A stretch of DNA of 64,000 bases from Monosporascus cannonballus (lineage: Eukaryota > Ascomycota > Sordariomycetes > Xylariales). The notes beneath the pieces are model-generated. The model worked only from the letters and a program-made list of their open reading frames with translations. It was not told the origin of the DNA and made no database searches. Position numbers and translations under genes: made by a program. Each line of letters opens with the position of its first letter. Position 1 is the stretch's first letter. Below, piece after piece: positions 48,201 to 60,000 of this stretch. The DNA lies in NCBI GenBank assembly GCA_004154925.1, contig QJNS01000206.1, positions 1-64,000 of the forward strand. The letters are read 5' to 3'.

Positions 48201-50402
48201 AAAAAATACGAACATCAACTATATAAATACCTAAGGATTTATAAAATCTTAAACCCGTTTTAACGCATATATTTTTTTAAAATAAAATCAATAATAAAAG
48301 TATTATATAGCAATATAATATTTGCGTTAAAATAAAGGTACGACGATATAAATTATACGAAAAATTATAATTTTTATTAATTACAAAATAAACATAATAT
48401 TTAATTATATTTAACTTTATTATTAAATTTTTTATGTCGAAAAATGCAGTTATAAAAATATATTATAATAATATTTTCGTAATCGTTAACCGATTTACGA
48501 AATTTTCTTATTTTTTTACCATATTATAAAGATATAAATGCCGAACAAATAACATATAATTTCTTTAAACATATTTTTAATATCTACTGATTACTAATAA
48601 AAAATAATTTAAATAAAGAATTAATATTTATATCTAAGTTTTGACAAGGCCTAATAATATAAATCGGCTTAAATTATAAATTATTTAACTTATTTAAAAA
48701 TTAAATAAAGAAATAAATAAAACGAAAAAATTAAATTTTGGAAATTTATTTACGATATTACATTAATTACGAACAAAATAATTTGGTTAAAAAATTACTC
48801 ATTATATAATTAACTTATAATATTAGCTATTACGAAATTATTAAGATAATATTAATAAATGCAAATTTTGGTTTTATTTCAAATATTTCCAAAAAAAAAT
48901 ATATAATAACGGTTTATTTAATATTAAAGTAATTTTTACGTTAAAAGAATTACGATAATTATATCAAAAAATAAAAATACAATTAAATTTCGTATAAAAC
49001 TAAATAAGCAAATATTATAATTAAAAAAGGTTTAAAAGATTAATTTTCGAAAAAGGGAAAATAATTTTTCTTATTATCAAAAATATTTAAATAAATTAAC
49101 CTAATAAAAAACTTAATTTCAAATATATCGGTCCATATAAAATTATTAAGAAAATCTTAAAAATTAAATATTAATTAAAGTTTTTATCAAAAATTAAATT
49201 TTATTTTAATTTTTTTATATTTTTCTATTCGAGATAATAACGAATATAATAAAGGTATATATAATATAAAGCGGTATAAAGGTAAAAAGCGAACAAATAT
49301 ATAAAGTAAAAAAAATCCTTAACATACGAAAACAAAACAGATTTACTTAATACCTAATTAAATACAAAAAATACCCGGATTTCGAAAACATCTAAAAACC
49401 CGCCAAAATTCTTATTGGCGCCTAACACCTATTAAAAATTTTTACCAGCAACGACGGAGCCACTCGAAATAATGGCATTCTAATTTACAAAATTCCAAAA
49501 AAAGCTCTTAATCGATTACATTCTAATTAATAATATCTACCTTATCTAAAGCCTATACCTCGATTACAAACTTTAACTCTAATTACGTAAAGTCGCTAAA
49601 ATCGTCTAAGGACTAAAAAATACGATTAATAAGTTTCGCACCCTGGAATTAATAATGCTGGCATTAACGACGTATACGAAAAAAACGCGTAACAGTTTTA
49701 AACAAAGATTTTTCGACCATTAACTTTTTTTTTAACTTTTTCGATTTTGTAATACAATAATTAATTATAAAAATAAGGACTTTTATTCCATCGCATAAGC
49801 GACCTCAACGAATATATTCTTTATAATAAAAAACTCCGTTTATTTTTTAATAATTAAACTGTCGGACAAAATAAAAAATAAAGTATTACGTTAAAACCTT
49901 TAAGCTTAATTAAATTAATTAAAGTAAGTTATTATTCGGATTTGCGGAAACGATATTTAAAAATACCGGAAAATATGTTAAATAAATACAAAAAACTTAT
50001 CGAAAAAAAAGAAAAATCTTAAGAGCAAGATTTATAAAAGGAGAAAATCGTATTATAACCTAGCAAACCACGGTCTCCAAAAACGGTCTGTCAAAACCTA
50101 ACCATAAATACGCGGTAAGGCAGGTTACGTAATAGATTACCAACTTACTGGTAATAAGCCAATAAGCCGGATTACCAACTTATTAATAATAAGCTAATAA
50201 ATTAAATCAAAATATATATGTTTATTATTTCTATAATTTAGATAACATTAGCTTATAATATATTATCGTTACCCAAAGTACCTTTGGAATTACGAGACGT
50301 AATACGTTATTGTATTTATTGCTCAGATTCCTAAGATACTTCTGCCAATATAAACTCGTACGACTAAGGTTTAATAATTGGTTAAACCGTCTAGCCGTCA
50401 CA
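45270..50402 (+). mobile_element. 5'-truncated Gypsy element, family 2
   Basis: Colinear with the full-length copy at 55050-61777 from its late gag region onward: 45340-45400 matches 56600-56660 (ATATCCCGATTACGA in both), and the match continues to the 3' LTR at 50051-50402, which ends GCCGTCACA. An A/G-rich tract precedes the LTR. RIP is stronger here than in the full-length copy and no frame survives. The 5' part, including its LTR, is missing. Confidence 0.8.
50051..50402 (+). repeat. 3' LTR of the truncated family-2 element
   Basis: 352 bp starting TATTATAACC and ending CGTCACA. It matches 61402-61777, with RIP transitions and a rearranged region of TTATTA-type words near 50150-50200. 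Confidence 0.82.
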
Positions 50403-51660
50403 TAAATAATTTATATTATACCGCTTTACATCCTATCTTATTATAAGTAAAATATTTGGTCTGGTTTTAATCTTTCTTATAAATATCTCTTAGTTTTATA
50501 AATCCTAGTTCCGTACTGTAAAAAATATTATTACGCCGAAAAGTATTAATATTGGCCGTATATCCGAATTTATTATTATTTTTTCCTTTGGTACCTTTAA
50601 TACGTTAAGCGTATTGTCAATCGTCGATCTTAATTATTATAATAATATAATCCGACAAATAATTCGGCCGATTAAATTTAAAAGATTTTAGTTATTAATA
50701 TTTTTATCCTTAATTTAGCTTAAAGGCTAATTAAACGAACGTATTACCGTAATTAGATATTAATTTTTTGGTTATGATTATTAAATTTATATTTTAGTGT
50801 TTATTGTTTCGTTTAATATTTTCAAAACCTTTATTAATATTTATTTAAATTATTTATAATCGTTATATATTCGTATCATTTTAAAATTTTGCTTTCATTT
50901 AATAAAATAATATATTTTATACGAAGAGCTTAAATTAAATAACCGCGTTTCGAATAAATTATTTAATTACGAATTTAATTCGTGTAATAAGCATAATTAA
51001 TTAAATAGGAAAATATCCGAAATCTGTTCGATATTAAATTAAAAATAATTATAACTTAAATAAAATTCCGTAGAAAAGTTCTAATTTAAAAAAAATTTAA
51101 AAACTTTTTTCAATTTTTTGATAAAATTTAGCTAAATAATTTGGTTCGTTTAAAAGAGCTTTTCGGTTTCGAGAACCTTTTTTTTAAATTATTTATGGAC
51201 AGTTTAAAAAAAATATCGTAAAATTATTATTCTTTTTCTTAAGCTAAAAGATACGTTCGTTTATGGCATCTAGGCGTCGAAGAACTTTTTTGCGAAGGCG
51301 AAGCTGCTTTTTTTCCTTTTCGGATTCCATTTCAATATCCGAGTTATTAGGGACCTAGTAAATGGGCTGTTCGAGCAACTTATTGGTAAACATACTGTCG
51401 GCGATATTGCTCAAAATCTAACGATATTATTAAATAAAAATTTGTAACGTATAACAGCTAGGCGGTTTAGCCAATTATTAAACCTTAATCGTACGAGTTT
51501 ATATTAATAAAAGTGTTATAAAATTTTAAATAATAAATATATTAATATATTTTATTTCATAATATTAAAAACGTTTTAGGTAATAAATTATTATTATAAA
51601 TTAATATTATTTAAATTATGAAAATAACGGACGTCTTATATTATCTATTATTTTATTCTA
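50403..51660 (-). mobile_element. Inverted 5' end fragment of a Gypsy family-2 element
   Basis: On the minus strand the LTR end and the first internal bases are readable: GCTGTTATA then CGTTACAAA at 51441-51462, equivalent to GCCGTTATA/CGTTACAAG at 55389-55406. The LTR part runs from 51450 rightwards to about 51660. The 5' internal part runs leftwards to abut the 3' LTR of the previous element at 50402. Heavily RIP-mutated. Confidence 0.65.
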
Positions 51661-51864
51661 CCTAGATTTTGTACTTTTCGCAAGATTTTAATAATCCTGC
51701 CTTCCGCGGATCTCGTTAAATCCCAATAATCCTGTCACGTGACCCACCTCCTCATGCTCCATTTATCCTGACTGTTTTTGGATGTGCCAAGTACGTTAAG
51801 CCATGATACGATTACCCTTGCCTTGCAACCACGATATCTCAAAGTAACGCCACTACCTCTGGAC
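51661..51864. other. Edge of the AT island and upstream region of the next gene
   Basis: Composition returns to normal at about 51700. The remainder is the probable promoter of the gene starting at 51865. Confidence 0.5.
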
Positions 51865-52724
51865 ATGGCCACAACACCATCGAACGAGTCGCTATGTTTT
51901 GCCGAAGCCGCTATCGCAAAGAAGAACGGTACGATAAGTGAGGACGATTATTATCATCATTTACTCAAACACTCAACCGGCGAGACCCACGAACACGACA
52001 TCGAGTATTGTGAGACCCTGACATCACACACAGAAGCATATAACTGAAGAAGAACTGTATTAAAGGTTGCATGACTTCCAGAAGGTCTTCTATAGAAGGT
52101 GAAGGTGGTGAACCCTCCTTAAATATAGATAAAAATAGTGGTAGCCAAGAGATAAGAATACCGGAGTGGCCGAAGCTATTTCCACTAGCCGGTTAGCTAA
52201 CTAAGCCATGGACGTTGCTAGGTTCAACAAGTATGCTACGAAGGATGACTATAGACTGCGCAGATGGGATCCTTTCGGTTATTCAGTTCAGTGCGTCTCA
52301 AAGGAGATGGAACGAATTGCAGGGAAGCAAGTTACGGGCAAACTTCTTCAGGATGACCGTATACTTATTTCAATCGCACTTTCTAGATGCAACCGCATTC
52401 GAAATTGTCTTTAAAGCTTATCGTACCGGCACGGTCGACCACGTTATAGCCCAACACGACAAATTAGACGAGAAACACGCCAAATACGCCCGCAGACTCT
52501 TAGCAATGCGCGCTCTGCTAGATAGACGGGCCGACGTACTACAGTTCTGCCTCAGCCGGGGCGGCTTCGAATACGATGACAAGTTCAAAGAGGAATCGTA
52601 TCGGGTGGAAGATCCAGAGACCTTCGCAGTGCTAGAGGAATCGGAATTCCGCAAGCTTCACCCGCGGAATCAACCGCCTCGGGTGACTTTCGACGTTGCT
52701 GGTGCTCTCCCGGTGGACTGGTAA
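51865..52724 (+). pseudogene. Unrecognised gene split in its coding exon by a solo LTR
   Basis: Product not recognised. The reading frame starts at 51865 (MATTPSNESL, with a purine at -3) and is open to 52008, where a solo LTR and its duplicated AGTAT interrupt it. It resumes in the same frame at 52235 (ATKDDYRLRRWDPFGYSV). An intron of 61 nt (52291-52351, donor GTGCGT, acceptor TTCTTCAG) then joins to QMTVYLFQSHFLDATAF and on to a TAA at 52722-52724 (ending AGALPVDW). Without the 226 inserted bases the product would be about 190 residues, acidic and charged, with no transmembrane segment (YYHHLLKHSTGE, DKLDEKHAKYARRLLAMRAL). With the insertion, translation ends inside the LTR at 52047, so the allele is truncated to about 60 residues. 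The otherwise clean frame indicates a recent insertion. Confidence 0.72.
52009..52229 (-). mobile_element. Solo LTR (family 1, copy 2), TSD AGTAT
   Basis: 221 bp, reverse complement of the LTR at 29440-29659 with few differences. Duplicated AGTAT at 52004-52008 and 52230-52234 fixes both ends. Inserted in the coding exon of the gene 51865-52724. Confidence 0.9.
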
Positions 52725-53144
52725 CTGATGAATGGGGGGCAAGGTGAGACTATGGTAGTTTGATTGGTATTTTAAGGGGCATCAGCCGGCATATAGTTCG
52801 AGTGGCGTAGACCGGTCTCCAATCTCCAACCCGAACTCTTACCACTCTGCTGCAAGCCCTGTATATATATGGTGCTCCTGAGTCTGATAGCCTTGATGTG
52901 TCTAACAGGGAATGAATTTCACGAATGTGCAGAAAGCTTAATTGAGCTTGATAACGAGTATAGGAACCTCCATCTTCGGTTATTTTTGCCTCTGATTTGG
53001 GACCGGAAGTCTGATGCCGGCGCGACGGTTGGGTAATCAGCGAGTATAGGGCTAGCATGAGGAGTCACCAAAGTACGACTCGAGGAAGGATGTTGTCATT
53101 TTAGATATTCTCACCTGTTACAAGTGGATACGGCGATCTGCAAA
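52725..53144. other. Convergent intergenic region
   Basis: 420 bp between the 3' ends of two genes. A 102-codon minus-strand frame (52750-53058) lacks any recognisable feature and is not called. Confidence 0.5.
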
Positions 53145-53942
53145 TCAGGCTTCTTCCTGCCCCATGCGTGCTCGAAGAAACCGACATATGTCGTCAACCC
53201 CACGTGCTTCGTTCAACCAATGACCCCCGTCTTCGTATTCGTGCCACTCTACGGAGAATCCCAGAAGGACCAGCATGTGCCTCATGCGACGGCCGTTTTC
53301 CACAGGAACCACGTCATCATCCGCAGCATGGGCAATCTAGAGAGATGTCGTCTCTATGGGCGTCGTGGAGAAATCGTCGACATTCTCGCCGGGCAGCATT
53401 CCCCGAATCCTTTGAGTGACTGGGTTAAAACTCCCCGGGGTAATCAGTTGCTCGATCAAGCTGACATAAGGCATCCAGCCGCAGAGACCTATCAATCCAG
53501 CAAGACCCCCACCACCAGCGCAGAAAGCGGAGAGTGCTGTTGCGAATCCTTGACTGATGCCCCCGAGAAAGATTCTATTTCGCGGGACGAGGGATTCTTC
53601 CGATTGGATCGCGTCAAGCACGATTCTGATACTTTGTAGGAGCCCAGGTTTTTGGAGCTCCCTCTTCTCCTCAAAATCTTCCACAAACCATATATCAAAC
53701 CACTGAGACATAGCCGTGCCAAAGCGCTCGGAATGCATCAAGGGCGCCGTCGGGAATACCCAGCGAATAGTCGGGAAGAGACCCAGTAGAGTCCTGTCCC
53801 CGGTTTCGGGTCCGCTGGCTTCGCTCTCGAAGAACTCGTCCGCGAAATTTTCCGCCACGCTATCCCGTCCATGGAGGAAGATGACGGTGTGTGTGTGTTT
53901 GTGGCCTTCGGCTGGGTGGACGGTATGACACTTGACGGACAT
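53145..53942 (-). pseudogene. Phospholipase/carboxylesterase-type serine hydrolase with an in-frame stop
   Basis: Alpha/beta hydrolase of the acyl-protein thioesterase/carboxylesterase family, 266 codons, one frame from ATG (53942) to TGA (53145). It begins MSVKCHTVHPAEGH; TVIFLHGRDS is the oxyanion strand; RNRIFLGGISQG carries the GxSxG nucleophile (Ser130); HAADDDVVPVENGRRM has the catalytic Asp; YEDGGHWLNE has the His. The complete catalytic triad is thus encoded, but codon 202 is TAG (53337-53339), between the 'DDFSTTPI' strand and 'IAHAADDD'. About five extra codons (ETTSL and the stop) sit where the family normally has only one or two residues. Their DNA is palindromic (AGAGA CGACA TCTCT), like a transposon excision footprint. 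A 45-nt intron starting at GTCGAC could skip the stop but would also remove the conserved strand. I judge it a young pseudogene. Confidence 0.78.
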
Positions 53943-54063
53943 GGCTGTTTACAATTCTCTCGTTGGCTAGATGTTGCAGAAAAAGGGCGACCTTGTTAGT
54001 CATTACGCTCAGAGTCATATAGCGCCCCGGACCAACCTTATTTCGGGAATCCCACACTACATA
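53943..54063. other. Upstream of the esterase
   Basis: Short GC-normal segment between the esterase start and the third solo LTR; the latter lies about 120 bp upstream of the esterase ATG and may therefore sit in its promoter. Confidence 0.4.
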
Positions 54064-54068
54064 GAGAG

Positions 54069-54278
54069 TGTCAGACCTAGTAAAGCCAGTCAGCACTAGC
54101 AGAAATTACTTCCTGTACCCCTGGTACCTTTTTCTCCCAGCTCCAACCTGTATTTACGTGTATAAAAGGAGGGTTCGCTACCTTCACTTTCTAGCTAGGA
54201 CCTTTTAAAGGTCAAGGCAACCTGTTAATACACCTTTCTTCAGTTATATGCTTCTGTGTGTGATGTCAGGGTCTCATA
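54069..54278 (+). mobile_element. Solo LTR (family 1, copy 3, diverged), TSD GAGAG
   Basis: 210 bp from TGTCAGACC to GTCTCATA, flanked by GAGAG at 54064-54068 and 54279-54283. The 3' 120 bp match copies 1 and 2 closely (TTCAGTTATATGCTTCTGTG shared), and the 5' 90 bp are diverged. It has a better TATA box than the others (GTATAAAAGG). It represents an older or different subfamily. Confidence 0.82.
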
Positions 54279-54283
54279 GAGAG

Positions 54284-55044
54284 CTTCCTAGCCACTGCCC
54301 CCCAGAGCCCGAATCTAGCCAGACAATTATCACCTCCAACACTCTAAATGCAACTTTTTCAGCCGATCAGGTTAACTGTGACACGAGAGTATGTTGATGT
54401 TGTGGTGAAATTATCCTGATGCGGTTTCAGGTAGGTTTAAGGTAAGGAAAGGACGGAGGGAGTTTGGTGGAGGAAACTTATTTATACGCAAGAAAAGCTT
54501 CATCAAGGTTTGAGGACTGGGTGGGCTGTACTTATAAAGCTTAATTCAATATCCGGCCTAGATTTCTATATAAACACTAGACTAGCTCTTGCCTTATAAG
54601 GACAGGTCGTTGAATCACCTTCAAGACAAAAGCTTATCAGTGATCAGTGTTGTAAACCTTTCTTTTATTTCGGCACCCCGCTATAGCTCTTTTACGCTTA
54701 TCTACAAACAGATCGTTGTCAGGAGTTTGACTTTCTCGGAAGGAGGTTTGTAGAAAATGTGTTTTTACTGCAGAAACTTCAATATTGAGACCATCATACA
54801 GTTGTATATTTCCATTTATATCCTCCCTATAATTTCTCTATGCATAGACAAGGAGGCCGTTCCGCCCACCGCTCAACAACTGCGGGATGCAAGCGTCGTC
54901 CCCGGGAGAGTAGTTGGGGATCATAATGTAAGGACAGAGAGCGCCTTGCCCCTGTGACGAAACACCAACTCGTCGGGATGTCTGATGCAGCTTCACTTAT
55001 ATTCATGACTAAGTCGTATCGCAAGGCGTCTTATCAATACGGCC
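54284..55044. other. Intergenic region
   Basis: 760 bp of normal composition between the third solo LTR and the full-length Gypsy element. No supported gene. Confidence 0.5.
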
Positions 55045-55049
55045 GTTGA

Positions 55050-55397
55050 TGTTACGACCCAACCAGCTTCGGCCTTAAGAAACGGTCAAACAAGGATCAT
55101 ACGGACCACCCCATGGGTTACGTAACGGTGATCAACGGGGATCGCAAGTGATTATGATTACTACCAGCCGTATGATTACAAGTAATTAAGCGCAGAAAAA
55201 AATATATATATACGTTTATTATTTCCATAGTTTAAACAGTTTCAGCTTGTAATATAATATCGTTACCTAAGGCACCCTTGGAATTACGAGACGTAATACG
55301 ATTACTATATTTATTATTCAGATTTCCACGATATTTTTATTAACATAAACCCGTACGACTAAGGTTTAATAATTAGTTAAACCGCTTAGCCGTTATA
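55050..55397 (+). repeat. 5' LTR of the family-2 Gypsy element
   Basis: 348 bp from TGTTACGACCCAACC to GCCGTTATA (the end is the RIP form of CGTCACA). Its first 140 bp are near-normal in GC. Confidence 0.9.
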
Positions 55398-56235
55398 CGT
55401 TACAAGTTTTTATTCAGTAATACCGTTAAATTTTAAGCAATATTTAATATTATCAAAATATCGATTAGCGCTTAGGAAACCCTTACTTAATAGCTTTAAA
55501 TTCGAATTCGAGAATTGAAGAAAGAAATCCGACAAATTAGAGCTACGCCACCTGCCTAAGCCTTTTTCGCCCGTATAAAACCAAGGAAACCAAAGCCTTA
55601 CGATAAAAAAGATAACCTTTAAACCTTTTTAACTTAGGCATAATTTTACCTTTGTTTTTTAAACCTTAATAATTTAGCGGATCAAGTTTTAGTAATAAAA
55701 ATATACCTAACGAAAAATGCGGTTAATTAGTTTAAGCTCATTATAAAGAATTTCCTGGAAATAAAAAAATCGAATAAGAAGGATTTTATTAATAAGATTT
55801 TTTTATTTTATACTAATTTCGAAAATAAAATGCGCGATAATTTCAGCAATCCGGATAAAAAACAATTTACGGCCTAGCAATTTTTGCAATTTCGACAAAA
55901 AAAACCCGTATCCAAATACGCTGTAACCTTTAAAAGCTTTACGGCTAAGGCCGGATAAGGAAATAACGAAACAAACGCCCTTATCGACATATTTTATAAA
56001 AAATTAAAAGATAATATAAAAAATAAAATTATTCGGATTAAATAATTAATTAATTTAAACCGGTATATTATAAAGGTAATTAAAATTAATAATTAATATT
56101 TTAAAAAATAATAAAAAAAAGATAATATATTTTATATTCGGAATATAACAAATTTAACCAGAGGAAAAAACGAAACGCATTCTTTACTTCTTATAAAACG
56201 ACGTTAGGACCTATGGAACTCGGCGTTACCTATAA

Positions 56236-56320
56236 ATAAAACTGGAGCCAGATTAAATGCTTTAATTATAGTAAAATGAGATATAAAGTTTATAAATGCA
56301 AAAAACCCAAAAAGCTATAA
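56236..56320 (+). pseudogene. Gag zinc-knuckle relic
   Basis: Reads SQIKCFNYSKMRYKVYKCKKPK when translated directly. Against CFNCGKMGHxxxxC, the second Cys is Tyr, Gly is Ser or Arg, and His is Tyr. Each is a single C-to-T or G-to-A change. Confidence 0.75.
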
Positions 56321-58129
56321 TAAAATAACTGGACCCCTATATCGGAAGGATAATCTAGGAATAACTAAAAAAACGATAACAAAGCTATTAATATAATTTA
56401 AGTCAAATATATATCAGACTTACAGCAAAAGGTTCAATAAGGACCATTATAATAAAAACTCCGATAAGAAATACGAAAAGCCAGAAAACTGGCTTAATAA
56501 GTATCGCGAGCATAATAAGAAATATTATAAGAATAATTATGCGAATACCAGAATTGGACAAAAAATTTATCTCGAAACGCCTGATCGATACGGCAAAATA
56601 TACGCCATATATTATTAACGACGAAAATATCCCGATTACGAAAAATAGAAATAATATATTTATAAATAAATTACTTATATATATTATAAAAAATTCGATT
56701 TTCTAAACCGTACCGGAGATAATAAGGATAATAAATAATGGTATCGATATTTTCGAATTATGACCCCAAGAAATATTTAGCAACTGGCCGAAATAAAAAG
56801 TTAGCTCAAAAAAAAGTAATACCCGCAGAAAAACCCTTTTTGTTATTATAAATAATATAACCATTAAACGGAAAAAGAATTAATTTAGCGCATAATAAAA
56901 AACACTATTAAAAAGTTATTACCGATTTCTATTTTTAATTAATATTTATTACAGATCCCTAGAAAAGGAAAATTATTAAGAAAAAAATACGTTAGTTCGT
57001 AGAAAATCGTTGAAACGATATTCAGGACGACATATTATAAAATGTAATCGTAAATATAAAAAACCAATTTACTCGTTAAGAAAAGGAATTACAAAAAAAT
57101 TAAAAATAACTAATACGGTTCGAAAAAACAATACGCCGACAATAACGACAAATATAACAACTTAACGCGCTAAACGAAAAAATATAAATAAAGTTCGATA
57201 AACTCGAATAAGAATTAAAAAAAGTTACTTATAAAAAAGCCGTAAAATAACGAAACCTAAAAAATTAAAAACAATTCCCAAAAAAGGTTCTAAACGCAAT
57301 AATAAAAAACGTTAACAACTTTATCACTTTAGATATACAAATTGGAACGTACTGGTATACCGTAATAATAAATTACGGAACTTTAAACAGAAATTATATT
57401 GTACCAGATGTAATTAATAAGTTCAAATGATTATAAAGATATAAGTTAGAATTTTATATAACGACGAATATCGAAAATTAGGAATTTGCTTACGATAACG
57501 AAAAAATTATACGCGAAATTAATCACCTCGAGATTCTTATTAAAGGACGATACTAAACGGTTAATTTCGATATCGTCTTATTTGGGAATTACGATATGAT
57601 TTTAAAATTATCATTGATACGTTAATACGGAATTTTAATTAACGGCGAAACTGGCCAAATAAAATTCATTTCACTTTTTGTTAATAAACGAAAAAAAATA
57701 AAATCTTAGCATTCGATCGAAGATGGTAACAAATACAAACATAAAGATATAACAAAAACCTTACCACCTAAAAGGACAAAACACAAAAAAAAACGGACAT
57801 CAAAAAAAATACGACATATCGTTATTATTATTAAAACGAAATTAAAGCAACTAAATAACGATCTAAAATAACAAGAATAACAACTCTAAAAATCAGAAAA
57901 TTTAATTAATATGTTCTTATAATAACACAAATATAAACAGCTCTTTAAAAAAGAACTTGATACGAAATTATTAAAAAATAACGAATAAAATCATAAAATA
58001 ATTTTTAAGAAAGGATTTTCGACAAAGTTTTACCCCATTTACAATTTTAACGAAGACGAACTACGTACTTTTAAAAAATACCTGGAAAATCGGCTATAAA
58101 AAATAAATTCGACCTTCGAAATCACCAAC

Positions 58130-58640
58130 AGGGTACCTTATGTTCTTCGTATCTAAAAAAAAAAATAGAAAATTACGACTTATGGTTAACTATCGACAAC
58201 TAAACGATATCATTATTAAAAATCGAATACTATTACCCTTAATTACAAAAATAAAAAACCGATTTTACGGAACCAAATAATTTATAGCATTCGATCTTAA
58301 AAATGGATATAATCTTATCAAGATCAAAAAAATATAAATAAAAAACAATCTTTAAAACGAAATACGGATTATTTAAATATTTGGTTATACCAATAAAACT
58401 TACGAACGTATTAATAACCTTCTAGCGAATAATTAACCACGTATTACGAAAACATTTCGATATTTTCGTTATTTGTTATTTCGACGACATTTTTATTTTC
58501 TCAAAAACGGAAAAAACATACGCAGGATACGTTCATAAGGTTTTTTAAATTTTACAAAACGCAAAATTACTTATTAACGTAAAAAAGAGTTAGTTCCATA
58601 TATAGGAAATAAAATATCTGGAATATATTATTACCCCAGG
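58130..58640 (+). pseudogene. Reverse transcriptase relic
   Basis: Legible motifs include [33 protein letters not shown], and in another frame CYFDDIFIFSKTEKTY, the YxDD active site. Several stops and frame changes intervene. Confidence 0.82.
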
Positions 58641-59689
58641 ACATATCAGGATAAACCTTAAGAAAATCATTATAATTACAGAATAACAGACGCTAATAAC
58701 GGTTAAAAAGGTATAGGTATTTTTGGATTTGCTAACTATTATAGAAAGTTTATTCGAAATTTCAGCAAAATAACCAATCCCCTAATAAATTTTAGGAAAA
58801 AAAAAGAATTCAAATGGACGCCAAATACGGAAAAAGCATTTCAGGATATCAAGGATATAATTACCAATAAGCTAATATTAATTATATACGATTTAAACCG
58901 CCTTATTAAACTAAAAACCGATACTTCGGATTACGCGTTAAACGCAATAATCGGATAGCAAAATCATTAAAGTAAATTATACCCTATTATATTCTTTTTA
59001 TATAAATTAAAAGAAATTAAACTTGATTACAGCATTTTGAATAAGGAATTTATGGTCATTATTATGGCATTCTGGAAATTTAGGTATTTTTTAAAGGGAA
59101 ATTTATACCAGGTTAAGGTTTATACGGATTATCAAAATCTTACCCGATTTATTACGACTAAGGAACTTATAGAACGATAATTTCGTTACGCGGAAAAATT
59201 GGCAAATTTCGATTTAGTTATTATCTATAAAAAAATTAAAAAACGGCAAAACAAATCCTTTAAGCAAGCGACCAGATTTCGAAAAAAAAATTGATCAAAG
59301 TTAGTCATATAATGTTTAATACCACTATAAAAAATATTTACGATTACGATAAATTACGACAATTCGGGCAGTACTTTGCAATATATACCAGAAAATTTAA
59401 TAGTATAATAATAGTCTCCTAAAAATTAAAAAACGGATAAAATATAAATTCCAGAAAAATATCCAAAAAAATTAATACGAAAAATATATAAATATTTATT
59501 ATACGGATATTTAGAGATTTACAAAACTCTAAAGCGATTTTAACGTATATATTTTTTTCTTAAAATGAAATTAACGGTATAAAAAATCATACGATAATAC
59601 GATATTTGCGCCAAAGTAAAGGCTTAATAATATAAGCTATATAAAAAATTATAACCATTACCGGTCGCAAAGTAACCATAATACTTCGT

Positions 59690-60000
59690 TATATTCAACT
59701 TTATTACCAAACTTTTTATATTAAAAAATGCAGCTATAAAAATATATTACGATAATATTTTCGTAATCGTCGATCGATTTACGAAATTTTCCTATTTCTT
59801 ATTATATTATAAAAATACAGACGCCGAATAGATAACATACATTTTCTTTAAACATATTTTCAATATATACGGATTACTAATAAAAATTATATCAGATAAA
59901 AGATCGATATTTATATTTAAATTTTAATAAGGCCTTATAATATAAATCGGCCTAAATTATAAATTATTTAACGTATTTAAACCATAAACAAATAAATAAA
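59690..60000 (+). pseudogene. Integrase relic
   Basis: FVIVDRFTKFSYF and KIISDKRSIFIFKF correspond to the two aspartate motifs of the Gypsy integrase core. Broken by stops. Confidence 0.78.

Noticed and set aside
52750..53058. 102-codon minus-strand frame between the split gene and the esterase
   Set aside because: No motif, and it lies in the expected 3' region of two convergent genes.
53124..53639. 171-codon plus-strand frame overlapping the esterase
   Set aside because: Shadow of the esterase; the hydrolase motifs are on the minus strand.
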